Positions 44,878-56,757 of a stretch of DNA of 64,000 nucleotides are shown here, piece after piece; position 1 is the stretch's first letter; every line of letters begins with the position of its first letter. The notes under the pieces were generated by a model. It ran no database searches. It was given only the letters and a program-made list of their open reading frames with translations, and was not told where the DNA came from. Made by a program: the position numbers and the translations under genes. Origin of the DNA: Opitutia bacterium Tous-C4FEB (lineage in GTDB: Bacteria > Verrucomicrobiota > Verrucomicrobiia > Opitutales > Opitutaceae); contig NEVA01000010.1 of the NCBI GenBank assembly GCA_002304445.1, positions 62,001-126,000 of the forward strand. The letters are read 5' to 3'.

Positions 44878-45723
44878 ATGCATCTCTCCGCTCTCTACCT
44901 CTATCCGGTCAAGTCCCTAGCCGGTATCTCCGTCCCCTCCGCGTCGCTCGACGCCCTCGGCCTGGTCGGTGACCGCCGTTTCTTGGTTGTCGACGATGCC
45001 GGCCGCTTCCTCACCCAACGCACCCTCCCGCGCATGGCGCTGATCCAAACTGCCCTCGACGCCACCCACCTCACGCTCTCCGTCTCTCCCTCTCTCCTGC
45101 CCTCCTTCTCCGCCCCGTCCACCCTCCGCGTCCCCCGCGCCTCCGATCCCACCGCGCCACTCCGCAGCGTCAGCGTTTGGCAGAGCGAAAACCTCGAGGC
45201 CGAAGACTGCGGCGACGAGGCCGCCGACTTCCTTTCCTCCTTCCTCGCCACGCCTTGCCGCCTCGTTCGCCAAGGCCCCGCGTTTCACCGTCCGATCTTT
45301 AAATCCACCGCCCACGACGGCGACGTCGTCTCATTCGCCGACGGTTACCCGCTCCTCGTGGTCAACGAATCCTCGCTGGCCGACCTCAACGATCGCCTCA
45401 TCGCCCGCGGGTCCGAAGCGCTCTCAATGGACCGCTTCCGACCCAATCTCGTGATCGCCGACGCCCCCGCCTTCGCCGAGGACACTTGGCCACGCATCAA
45501 AATCAACGATGCCGTCCTGCGCGCCGGCGGCCCCTGCGCCCGCTGCAGCATGACCACCGTCGACCAAGCCACCGGCACCTTCGAGGGCCCGGAGCCCCTC
45601 CGCACCCTCGCCACTTATCGCCGCGATGCGACCGAACCGACCCACGTCAACTTCGGTCAAAATCTCATTCCCGAAACCAAATCCGCCACTCTCCGCGTGG
45701 GCGATACCGTCACCTTCCCATGA
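44878..45723 (+). CDS. MOSC domain-containing protein
   Basis: LSALYLYPVKSLAGISVPSASLDALGLVGDRRFLVVD; MDRFRPNLVI; GGPCARCSMTTVD. Confidence 0.94.
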   Translation: MHLSALYLYPVKSLAGISVPSASLDALGLVGDRRFLVVDDAGRFLTQRTLPRMALIQTALDATHLTLSVSPSLLPSFSAPSTLRVPRASDPTAPLRSVSVWQSENLEAEDCGDEAADFLSSFLATPCRLVRQGPAFHRPIFKSTAHDGDVVSFADGYPLLVVNESSLADLNDRLIARGSEALSMDRFRPNLVIADAPAFAEDTWPRIKINDAVLRAGGPCARCSMTTVDQATGTFEGPEPLRTLATYRRDATEPTHVNFGQNLIPETKSATLRVGDTVTFP

Positions 45724-47969
45724 AGTCATTCGCCCCGGTTGTAGCCTTCCTTGTCTTCATGCTCGCTCCGCCCGCCCACGCCGCTTCCGCCGACGACCTC
45801 GCCCGCTGGCAGAAACACGCCGCCAACGTCACCATCATCCGCGACACGTGGGGCATCGCCCACGTCTACGGAAAGACCGATGCCCACACCGTCTTCGGCC
45901 TCCTCTACGCCCAAGCCGAGGACGACTTCAACCGCGTCGAGCTCAACTACGTCAACGCCCTCGGCCGCCTCGCCGAAATCGAGGGCGAGAAGGAGCTCTA
46001 CCGCGATCTGCGCATGAAGCTCTTCATCGACCCCGTCGAGCTCCGCGCCAAGTACGCCGCCAGCCCCGTATGGCTCCGCGCCCTCATGGACGCCTTCGCC
46101 GACGGCCTGAATTTCTATCTGCACACGCACCCCGACGTGCGCCCGAAACTCATTACCGGTTTTGAACCGTGGATGGCCCTCGCCTTCACCGAAGGCAGCA
46201 TCGGCGGCGACATCGAATCCGTTTCCCTCAAAAACCTCGAAGCCTTCTACGGCCCGCGCCCACCCGCATCCCCGGCGCCGTCGCTCACCCGCTCCGTGCC
46301 CTCGCCCGCCACCTCCGACCTCGCCGCTCCCCCCGAGGCTCAAGGGTCCAACGGCTTCGCCATCGCCCCCGCCAAATCCGCCTCCGGCCACGCCCTGCTC
46401 CTCATCAATCCGCACACGTCGTTTTATTTCCGTACCGAGATCCACGCCATCAGCGAAGAAGGTCTTAACGCCTACGGTGCCGTCACCTGGGGCCAATTCT
46501 TCATCTACCAAGGTTTCAACGACCGCCTCGGCTGGATGCACACTTCCAACGGCGCCGATGTGATCGACGAATACCTCGAGACCGTCGTCGCTGCTCCGCC
46601 CACGTCCGCCGGCCCCGCCGCGCCCACCTATCGCTACGGCCCCGAGACCCGGCCGTTCGTCGCTAAGAAAATCGTTCTCCCCTACCGCTCCGCGCCCGGC
46701 CCCGACGGCGCCACCACGATGCAAGAGCGCACCGTCACCGCCTACTTCAGCCACCACGGCCCGATCATCCGCGAAGAAAACGGCCGCTGGGTCGCCGTGA
46801 AAATGATGAACGATCCCGTCCCCGCGCTCACCCAATCCTACCAGCGCACCAAAGCCCGCACTTACGCCGCGTTCACCCAAGTGATGGAGCTCCGCACCAA
46901 CACGTCCAACAACACCGTCTACGCCGATGCCGACGGCAACATCGCCTACTTCCACGGCAACTTCGCCCCGCGCCGCGATCCCAAATTCAATTGGAAGCAA
47001 CCCGTGGACGGCTCCGACCCCGCCACCGAATGGCAAGGTCTCCACGCCATCGACGAGACTATCCGCCTCTTTAATCCCGCCACCGGTTGGATTCAAAACA
47101 CCAACAACTGGCCCTTCTCCGCCGCCGGCCCCGCCAGCCCGCGCGTCGCCGATTATCCCGCCTATCTCTGGACCACGCCCGAAAATGCCCGCGGCCTCAA
47201 CGCCGTCCGCGTGCTCTCCGGCAAATCCGCCTTGACCCTCGATTCCCTTATCGCCGCCGCTTACGACCCCGCGCTCCTCGCCTTCGAGCGGCTCTTGCCC
47301 GCGCTCTTTGCGTCCTTCGACGCCCTCGCGCCCGCCGATTCTCACCGCGCCGCTCTGGCTGAACCCATCGGTGCGTTGCGCGCTTGGGACCACCGCGCCG
47401 CCGTCGATTCCGTTCCCACCACTCTGGCGATCCTTTGGGCGCAGTCCTTCGGCGCCGTCATCGCCGAGGCCAAGGCCCGCGACCTCGTCGTCGTGGATCA
47501 TCTGCTGGCGTCCACGACCGCGGTCCAGCATCTCGACGCCCTCACCCAAGTTGTCGCCCGCCTCACCCGCGATTTCGGCACGTGGAAAACCCCGTGGGGC
47601 GAGATCAACCGCTTCCAACGCATCTCCGGCGACATCACCCAAAAATTCGACGACTTAGCGCCGAGCTTGCCGATCGCTTTCGCCCCGAGCGACTGGGGCG
47701 CTTTGCCGGCCTACGGCGTCTCCGGCCCCGCGCAGACGACCAAGCGAATCTACGGCAACCGCGGCAACAGCTTCGTCGCCGCCGTCGAATTCGGCCCACG
47801 GGTGAAAGCCAAAACCATCCTCACCGGCGGCGTCAGCGGTGACCCGCGTTCACCTCACTTCAACGATCAGTCCGAGCGCTACGCCGCGGTTAAATTCAAG
47901 GACGCGCTCTACTACCGCGAAGACATCGAGCGCCACGCGGCCCGCACCTACCGCCCCGGCCAAAGGTAG
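45720..47969 (+). CDS. Penicillin acylase family protein
   Basis: VTIIRDTWGIAHVYGKTDAHTVFGLLYAQAEDDFNRVE; GSNGFAIAPAKSASGHALLLINPH (Ser nucleophile region); ATGA overlap with the MOSC gene. Confidence 0.93.
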   Translation: MKSFAPVVAFLVFMLAPPAHAASADDLARWQKHAANVTIIRDTWGIAHVYGKTDAHTVFGLLYAQAEDDFNRVELNYVNALGRLAEIEGEKELYRDLRMKLFIDPVELRAKYAASPVWLRALMDAFADGLNFYLHTHPDVRPKLITGFEPWMALAFTEGSIGGDIESVSLKNLEAFYGPRPPASPAPSLTRSVPSPATSDLAAPPEAQGSNGFAIAPAKSASGHALLLINPHTSFYFRTEIHAISEEGLNAYGAVTWGQFFIYQGFNDRLGWMHTSNGADVIDEYLETVVAAPPTSAGPAAPTYRYGPETRPFVAKKIVLPYRSAPGPDGATTMQERTVTAYFSHHGPIIREENGRWVAVKMMNDPVPALTQSYQRTKARTYAAFTQVMELRTNTSNNTVYADADGNIAYFHGNFAPRRDPKFNWKQPVDGSDPATEWQGLHAIDETIRLFNPATGWIQNTNNWPFSAAGPASPRVADYPAYLWTTPENARGLNAVRVLSGKSALTLDSLIAAAYDPALLAFERLLPALFASFDALAPADSHRAALAEPIGALRAWDHRAAVDSVPTTLAILWAQSFGAVIAEAKARDLVVVDHLLASTTAVQHLDALTQVVARLTRDFGTWKTPWGEINRFQRISGDITQKFDDLAPSLPIAFAPSDWGALPAYGVSGPAQTTKRIYGNRGNSFVAAVEFGPRVKAKTILTGGVSGDPRSPHFNDQSERYAAVKFKDALYYREDIERHAARTYRPGQR

Positions 47970-48004
47970 CGCCGCGACCTCCGGGCGCGGCGGCCATTCG
48001 ATCA

Positions 48005-48030
48005 AGCCCGATGTCCCCTGACATCGGGCT
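48005..48030. terminator. Hairpin between convergent penicillin acylase and katG genes
   Basis: AGCCCGATGTC-CCCT-GACATCGGGCT, perfect 11-bp stem. Confidence 0.8.
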
Positions 48031-48055
48031 CTAATCTAACCGCGCACCGCTGCAA

Positions 48056-50302
<2,247 letters not shown>

Positions 50303-50330
50303 TTAGGCCAAGACTTTGATTCGAAAAAAA

Positions 50331-50359
50331 CGAGCTGAGTCTGACAGACTAACAGCTCG
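50331..50359. promoter_or_regulatory. Large inverted repeat in the katG-oxyR intergenic region
   Basis: CGAGCTG-AGTCTG-A-CAGACT-AA-CAGCTCG: 13 complementary pairs with a 2-nt asymmetric bulge. Confidence 0.75.
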
Positions 50360-50363
50360 CGTC

Positions 50364-50411
50364 ATAGTCGAGAAATATTATGAAATGCTTTCAGTAATAG
50401 AGACCAACTAT
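50364..50411 (+). promoter_or_regulatory. Candidate OxyR half-sites, the second overlapping the oxyR start codon
   Basis: ATAG-N7-ATAT (50364-50378) and ATAG-N7-CTAT (50397-50411). Confidence 0.45.
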
Positions 50412-51309
50412 GGAGCTGCATCAACTGCGCTACTTCCTCGCCGTCGCCCGCACGAAAAATTTCAGCCGCGCGGCCGAGCAATGTCATGTCGCCCAGCCGT
50501 CTCTCAGCCAGCAGATCATGAAGCTGGAAGACGAGTTGGGCGAACGGCTCTTTGAGCGCACGAAACGCGAAGTTTCCCTCACGCCCGCGGGCGACTTGCT
50601 GCGGGTCCACGCCGAGCGGGTGCTGCAAGAGGTGGAATTGGCGCGCGACGGCGTGCGCGAGTTCCGCGGCCTGGTGCGCGGACGGGTCGTGCTCGGGGTG
50701 CTGCCCACCGTCGCGCCTTACTTCCTCCCGCAGCGCCTGCGCGCGTTTTCCTCCCGGTTTCCCGCGGTCGAGGTCGTCGTGCACGAGGACACCACGGATC
50801 AGCTGGCGGCGGCGGTGCTCGCCAAAGAGGTCGATCTGGCGCTCGTGAGCCTGCCGGTGGAGCGGGTGGGTTTGGCGGCGGAAGAGTTTTTCGACGAAAA
50901 ACTGCTCGTCGCCTTGCCCGCCGGACACGCGCTGGCGAAAAGACCGCGGCTCACGTTCGACGATCTGGAGCGGGAGGCCTTCATCCTGATGAAGGAAGGT
51001 CACTGCCTCTCCGGGCAGGCGCTTCAGTTCTGCCGGATCAACGGCTTTGCGCCGCAGATAAGTTTTCGCAGCGCCCAGATCGAGACCGTGTTGGCCTTCG
51101 TTGCAAAGGGTTGGGGCGTATCCGTCGTGCCCGAGATGGCCTGCACTCGCCCCATGCGCGGCGTGCGCTTCCGCACCCTCGCCGGCATGACGCGGTCCAT
51201 CGGCATCATCCACCGCAAGGCGAGACCGCTCAGTCATGCCAGCCGGGCCTTGGTCGATTTTCTCCGCGATGCCGCCGAAGGCGAGACGCTCAAGCCCGCC
51301 CGCCGCTAA
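50410..51309 (+). CDS. oxyR: LysR family peroxide sensor OxyR, divergent from katG
   Basis: MELHQLRYFLAVARTKNFSRAAEQCHVAQPSLSQQIMKLE HTH; GHCLSGQALQFC retains two Cys at the spacing of the OxyR redox pair. Confidence 0.93.
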   Translation: MELHQLRYFLAVARTKNFSRAAEQCHVAQPSLSQQIMKLEDELGERLFERTKREVSLTPAGDLLRVHAERVLQEVELARDGVREFRGLVRGRVVLGVLPTVAPYFLPQRLRAFSSRFPAVEVVVHEDTTDQLAAAVLAKEVDLALVSLPVERVGLAAEEFFDEKLLVALPAGHALAKRPRLTFDDLEREAFILMKEGHCLSGQALQFCRINGFAPQISFRSAQIETVLAFVAKGWGVSVVPEMACTRPMRGVRFRTLAGMTRSIGIIHRKARPLSHASRALVDFLRDAAEGETLKPARR

Positions 51310-51337
51310 CTCGCACCGCTTTTCGGGGGCAAACGCT

Positions 51338-51730
51338 CTAATCCATGCCCGGCCGCCCGCGCCCGGCCTTGGTTCCGGCCCGGTGCCGCTTCGCCTGAAT
51401 CATCCGCAACTTCTGGCCCCGCGACTTCGGCCGATTCCTTCGGCGCTCCGCCTCTCGCCCGGCCACGACCGCCAACCGCGCCGCGCGAATCCTCGCCTCC
51501 AGCTTCAGCACCAACTCCGCCCAAGCGACCGCCCGATTCGCCGTTTGCGAACGCTCCCTTTGACACCGCACTTCGATCCCCGTCGGACCATGCCGCAACC
51601 ACACCGTTGAGCTGGTCTTGTTGATTTTCTGCCCACCCGGCCCGGTTCCGCGCACAAATTTCTCCTCCACCTCGCTTGCACTCACCCCAAGGGCGGCCAG
51701 CTTTTCGAAGATTTGTGATGGCAAGGTCAT
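51338..51730 (-). CDS. Peptide chain release factor-like / ArfB-type protein (GGQ)
   Basis: FVRGTGPGGQKINKTSSTVWLRHGPTGIEVRCQRERSQTANRAVAW; basic C-terminal tail. Confidence 0.9.
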   Translation of the reverse strand: MTLPSQIFEKLAALGVSASEVEEKFVRGTGPGGQKINKTSSTVWLRHGPTGIEVRCQRERSQTANRAVAWAELVLKLEARIRAARLAVVAGREAERRRNRPKSRGQKLRMIQAKRHRAGTKAGRGRPGMD

Positions 51731-51837
51731 CGCGGGCGGTTTTCTTAAGGGAAACTCTTTGCCTGTCGCCGAGTCAAACCGGCCTCCTATCTGCCTTAGC
51801 CTCCAACCTCTCACTCCTTCCGCTTTCAATTTTTCTC

Positions 51838-52797
<960 letters not shown>

Positions 52798-52832
52798 TTA
52801 CCGCTGCGCCGAATCGCGGATGACTTCCATCT

Positions 52833-52860
52833 ATTCGCGCTCATTCGCGTGATTCGCGGG
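52833..52860 (+). repeat. Three ATTCGCGnn units immediately upstream of the DUF58 gene
   Basis: ATTCGCGCT-C-ATTCGCGTG-ATTCGCGGG, ending 8 nt before ATG. Confidence 0.7.
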
Positions 52861-52868
52861 CAACCCAG

Positions 52869-53792
52869 ATGCCGACCGATACTCCAGAATCGAAAATCGA
52901 GAATCCCTTGGCGCTCCTGCGCCAGTTGGAGTGGCGCGTCCGTCACGCGGTCGAAAACGTCCTCAGCGGCGAATACCGCTCCGCCTTCCGTGGCCGCGGC
53001 ATGGAGTTCGATCAAGTCGTCAAATACACCTTCGGTGACGACGTCCGCGACATCGACTGGAACGTCACCGCCCGCCTCGGCGAACCCTACCGCAAGAAAT
53101 TCGTTGAGGAACGCGAGGTCACGCTGCTGGTCGTTTTCGAAGACACGCCCAGCCTCCAGTTCGGCTCCGGCGCCCAGTCGAAACGCGAAGCCCTCCTCGA
53201 GCTCGCCGGCCTCGTCATGCTCCTCGGCGCCGTCAACCGCGACCGCGTCGGCTTCGTCCACACCACCCCGGGCGGCGACTATCTTTTCCGCGAACCCGTC
53301 CGCGGCCGCGGCGCCATCCTCCACGCCGCCGCCAGCCTCCTCGCCTGCCCCGCACCTCAACTCTCAACGCTCAACGCTCAGCCCTCAACTTCCTCCGCCA
53401 TCCCTTGGCGCCTGATTTCCCGCGCCGCGCCCAAACACAGCGTCTTGCTCTGGCTCGGCGATTTCGCCCCGCGCCCCGAGCCCGAGGGCTGGACCGTCCT
53501 CCGCCGCCGCTACCAGACCATGGGCTTCCGCGTTGACGATCCCTGGGAACGCGCCCTGCCCGACCAAGGTGCCTTCGCCGCCTACGATCCCACCGCCGGC
53601 CAACTCGTGACCATCGAGAACTCCTCGGCCGAACGCGCCGCCCATGCCGCGTGGCGGGCCGACCGCGAAGCCACGTGGACAACGCTCTTCCCCGACATCC
53701 TCAGCCGTCTGGTCGTGAGCACGGAAGAAAACCGCCTCGACGCCCTCGTCCGGTTTTTCCACGCCCGCATGAGAGCGGGCTCGATTCGCTGA
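52869..53792 (+). CDS. DUF58 domain-containing protein
   Basis: GEYRSAFRGRGMEFDQVVKYTFGDDVRDIDWNVTARLGEPYRKKFVEEREVTLLVVFED. Confidence 0.95.
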   Translation: MPTDTPESKIENPLALLRQLEWRVRHAVENVLSGEYRSAFRGRGMEFDQVVKYTFGDDVRDIDWNVTARLGEPYRKKFVEEREVTLLVVFEDTPSLQFGSGAQSKREALLELAGLVMLLGAVNRDRVGFVHTTPGGDYLFREPVRGRGAILHAAASLLACPAPQLSTLNAQPSTSSAIPWRLISRAAPKHSVLLWLGDFAPRPEPEGWTVLRRRYQTMGFRVDDPWERALPDQGAFAAYDPTAGQLVTIENSSAERAAHAAWRADREATWTTLFPDILSRLVVSTEENRLDALVRFFHARMRAGSIR

Positions 53793-53795
53793 AGC

Positions 53796-54818
53796 ATGCT
53801 CAACTACACGCTCCACGATCCCCTCTGGTTTCTCGCCCTCGCGCTTTTGCCCTTGAGCATCTGGCTCCGCGGTCGTCGCCGCGTGCCGGTCCTTCTCGTG
53901 CCGTTTGCCGCCGCTTGGCACCGCCCTTCGCTCGCTTCGGCCTCCCGTTGGCCGACCGGCCTCGCGGTCACCGGGCTCGTGCTGCTCGTCGCCGCCCTCG
54001 CCCGCCCGCAACGCGTCGAAGACAAACGCGAGGTCCGCTCCGAGGGCTACGACATCGTCCTCGCGATCGACCTTTCCTCCTCGATGCTCGCCGAGGATTA
54101 CGAGCGCGGGGGCGACCGCATCAATCGCCTCCAAGCCATCAAGCCCATCATCCAGGCGTTCATCGAAAAGCGTCCCTCCGACCGCATCGGCATCGTCCTC
54201 TTCTCCGGCCGCGCCTACACGATGGCGCCGCTCACCACCGACCACGCTTGGCTCGCCGCCCAACTCGAGCGCGTGAAAATCGGCCTCATCGAAGACGGCA
54301 CCGCCATCGGCGACGGCCTCGGCGTCGCCCTCACCCGCCTCGAACAGGCCAAACGCGATGCCGGCGGCAAACGCCAAGGCGCGTTTGTGATTCTCCTCAC
54401 CGACGGCGCCAACAACCGCGGTGCCCTCGCCCCGATGCAGGCCGCCGAGCTCGCGAAGTCCCGCGGCATCCCCATCTACGCCATCGGCGCAGGCAAGGAT
54501 GGCATTGTCCCGTTCCCCGTCTTCGACGACAAAGGCAACAAAGTCGGCTACCGGCGCATGATGTCGGACCTCGACGAACCCGCCCTGCGCGAAGTCGCCG
54601 AATTCACCGGCGGCAAACTCTTCCGCGCCTTCGACACCGACGCCGCCGAGTCCGCCTTCAAGGCCATCGACCGCGCGCAAAAAATCGAATTCCAAGCCAA
54701 GAGCTACCTGCTCACCACCGAACTTTTCCCGTGGCTGGCGGTCCCCGCGCTCGCCCTGCTCCTCGCCGCCGCCCTCCTCTCCCGTTCCGCCGCTTCCGCC
54801 GCGCGCGCCACCGCATGA
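53796..54818 (+). CDS. VWA domain membrane protein (BatA-like)
   Basis: GYDIVLAIDLSSSMLAEDY MIDAS; ILLTDGANNRGALAP; two N-terminal and one C-terminal TM. Confidence 0.92.
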   Translation: MLNYTLHDPLWFLALALLPLSIWLRGRRRVPVLLVPFAAAWHRPSLASASRWPTGLAVTGLVLLVAALARPQRVEDKREVRSEGYDIVLAIDLSSSMLAEDYERGGDRINRLQAIKPIIQAFIEKRPSDRIGIVLFSGRAYTMAPLTTDHAWLAAQLERVKIGLIEDGTAIGDGLGVALTRLEQAKRDAGGKRQGAFVILLTDGANNRGALAPMQAAELAKSRGIPIYAIGAGKDGIVPFPVFDDKGNKVGYRRMMSDLDEPALREVAEFTGGKLFRAFDTDAAESAFKAIDRAQKIEFQAKSYLLTTELFPWLAVPALALLLAAALLSRSAASAARATA

Positions 54819-56749
54819 CCTTCGCGACGCCCCAACTTCTCTGGCTCCTGATTATCCCCGCCGCCTTGGCGCTCTGGGAACTCACCCGCACCCGCCGCAC
54901 CGCCGCCGTCACCCGGCCCAAAATCCTCCGCGCCGAAGCCGGAGCCGACAGTTTGGAACTCTCAGCTCTCAATTCTCAGCTCTCAACTCCGCGCCGCACG
55001 CGTCCGCGCGTGTGGCTTTTCCTCGGCCTCGCGCTCGCCGTGTTCGCCCTCGCCCGCCCTCAATATGGCCGCATCGACGAACCCGTCTTCGACCAATCCC
55101 GCGAAATCCTCCTCGCCGTCGATCTCTCCCGCTCGATGCTCACGCCCGACGTCAAACCGTCGCGCCTCGACCGCGCCAAGCTCCTGATCACGTCCCTCCT
55201 CGAGCGGCTTGCCGGCGAACGGCTGGGCCTCGTCGTCTTCTCCGGCACCGCTTTCCTTCAATCCCCGCTCAGCGCCGACTACGAGATTCTCCGCGAGTTT
55301 CTCCCCAACCTCGGCCCGGACTTTCTCCCCGAAGGCGGCACCAACTACTCCGCTCTCATCCAGACCTCCCTCGCCGCCTTCAATCAAACCGCCTCCGCCG
55401 ACCGCTTCCTCATTATCCTCTCCGATGGCGAAGCCACCGATGACACCTGGCGCGCCGCCGCCGAAGAGCTGAAAAAGAAAAATATCCGCGTCCTCGGCCT
55501 CGGCATCGGCACGGCCGGCGGCGCGATGATCCCCGACGGGCCCAACGCCTTCGTCAAAGATGAACGCGGTGCCGTCGTCCTCTCCAAGCTGGAGCCCGCT
55601 ACCCTCCGCGACCTCGCCGATCTCACCGGCGGCGTCTACCGCGACGCGTCCGCGTGGGTCGACCTCGCCTCACTCATCCAATCGACCGTTGAAGCCGGCC
55701 AAAAAGGAAAGTTTATGGAGAAAAATTCCGTCCGTCTCGTCGAGCGCTACCAATGGCCCCTCGCCGCCGCCCTCCTTTGCCTGGTCGCGAGTTTCTGGCG
55801 CGAGTTCCCGGTGCGCCCCAAACCCCGCGTCCTCGGCTCTCCTCGCGCGCCCATGCCACCGCCCCTCGCTCCTGCCGCCACCACCACCGCAGCCGCTCTC
55901 CTTTGCCTCGTTCTCCTGTCCGCCTTCGCCTCTCCGCTCTCCGCCCAACTCACCCGCACCGACCCCGCCGCCAAAACCCCGAAACTCGAAACCCCGAAAA
56001 CCGAAACTCCTCCGCCCGATCCCTCTGCCGCCCTCACCTCCATCGTCACCCGCCTCGCCGCCGCACCCGACCGCTCCGGCCGCGACTGGGCCGAGCTCGC
56101 CCGGGAAACCGTCACCTGGGGCCAGCGCCTGCAATCCGGCCAACAGCCCGTCGCCCCGGGCCCCGTCAACGATGCCCTCGCCGCCGTTACCGCCGGTTCC
56201 ACCCTCGATCCCAACACCGCCGACTGGTCGAAACTCCGCGAAGAACTCAACGCGCTTCTCAAAAAGCCCGACGAGAAAAACCAAGACGACCAAAAACAAG
56301 ACCAGGATAAAAAAGACCAAAAGGACCAGAATCAGCCCCAAGACAAAAACCAGCAGCAGCAGGACAAAAACAAATCCAAGGGCGACAAATCCGACCAGTC
56401 CCAAGACCAAAAAGGCGAACCGTCCCAAAACTCCGACGACAAGAACGAGAGCAAAGACTCGCCCGAAAACCCCGACTCAAAACCGCCGGAGGGCAAAGAC
56501 GGCCAACAAGCCTTTGGCGACATGAAGGACAAAGAACCATCGCCGCCACCGCCGCCGCCCGAAGGCGACACCCAGCAAGTCGGCGGCCAGCCGGACCAGA
56601 AGCCCGCCGACGCCAACGCCGACCCTTCCCTCGCCATGCCGCTCCAAAAACTGGAACAGCTCCGCAACCAAGACTCTCCGGCCAAACTCTTCCGACTCAT
56701 GCAAGGCGACCCCGGCCGCACGCCCGACAAGAAAGGTAAAAACTGGTGA
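54815..56749 (+). CDS. VWA domain membrane protein (BatB-like) with long K/D/Q-rich tail
   Basis: Starts MTFATPQLLWLLIIPAALALWE; ILLAVDLSRSMLTPDVKPSRLDRAK MIDAS; ATGA-type overlap with BatA. The supplied ORF 53651..56749 over-extends upstream in the wrong frame. Confidence 0.9.
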   Translation: MTFATPQLLWLLIIPAALALWELTRTRRTAAVTRPKILRAEAGADSLELSALNSQLSTPRRTRPRVWLFLGLALAVFALARPQYGRIDEPVFDQSREILLAVDLSRSMLTPDVKPSRLDRAKLLITSLLERLAGERLGLVVFSGTAFLQSPLSADYEILREFLPNLGPDFLPEGGTNYSALIQTSLAAFNQTASADRFLIILSDGEATDDTWRAAAEELKKKNIRVLGLGIGTAGGAMIPDGPNAFVKDERGAVVLSKLEPATLRDLADLTGGVYRDASAWVDLASLIQSTVEAGQKGKFMEKNSVRLVERYQWPLAAALLCLVASFWREFPVRPKPRVLGSPRAPMPPPLAPAATTTAAALLCLVLLSAFASPLSAQLTRTDPAAKTPKLETPKTETPPPDPSAALTSIVTRLAAAPDRSGRDWAELARETVTWGQRLQSGQQPVAPGPVNDALAAVTAGSTLDPNTADWSKLREELNALLKKPDEKNQDDQKQDQDKKDQKDQNQPQDKNQQQQDKNKSKGDKSDQSQDQKGEPSQNSDDKNESKDSPENPDSKPPEGKDGQQAFGDMKDKEPSPPPPPPEGDTQQVGGQPDQKPADANADPSLAMPLQKLEQLRNQDSPAKLFRLMQGDPGRTPDKKGKNW

Positions 56750-56757
56750 TCATCCGT

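Noticed and set aside
45726-47642. 638-aa minus-strand ORF
   Set aside because: Antisense to the penicillin acylase gene; Gly/Glu/Asp-rich shadow ORF.
53651-54814. N-terminal about 390 residues of the listed 53651..56749 ORF
   Set aside because: Arg/Pro-rich out-of-frame translation of DUF58 and BatA; the real protein starts at ATG 54815 (MTFATPQLLWLL).
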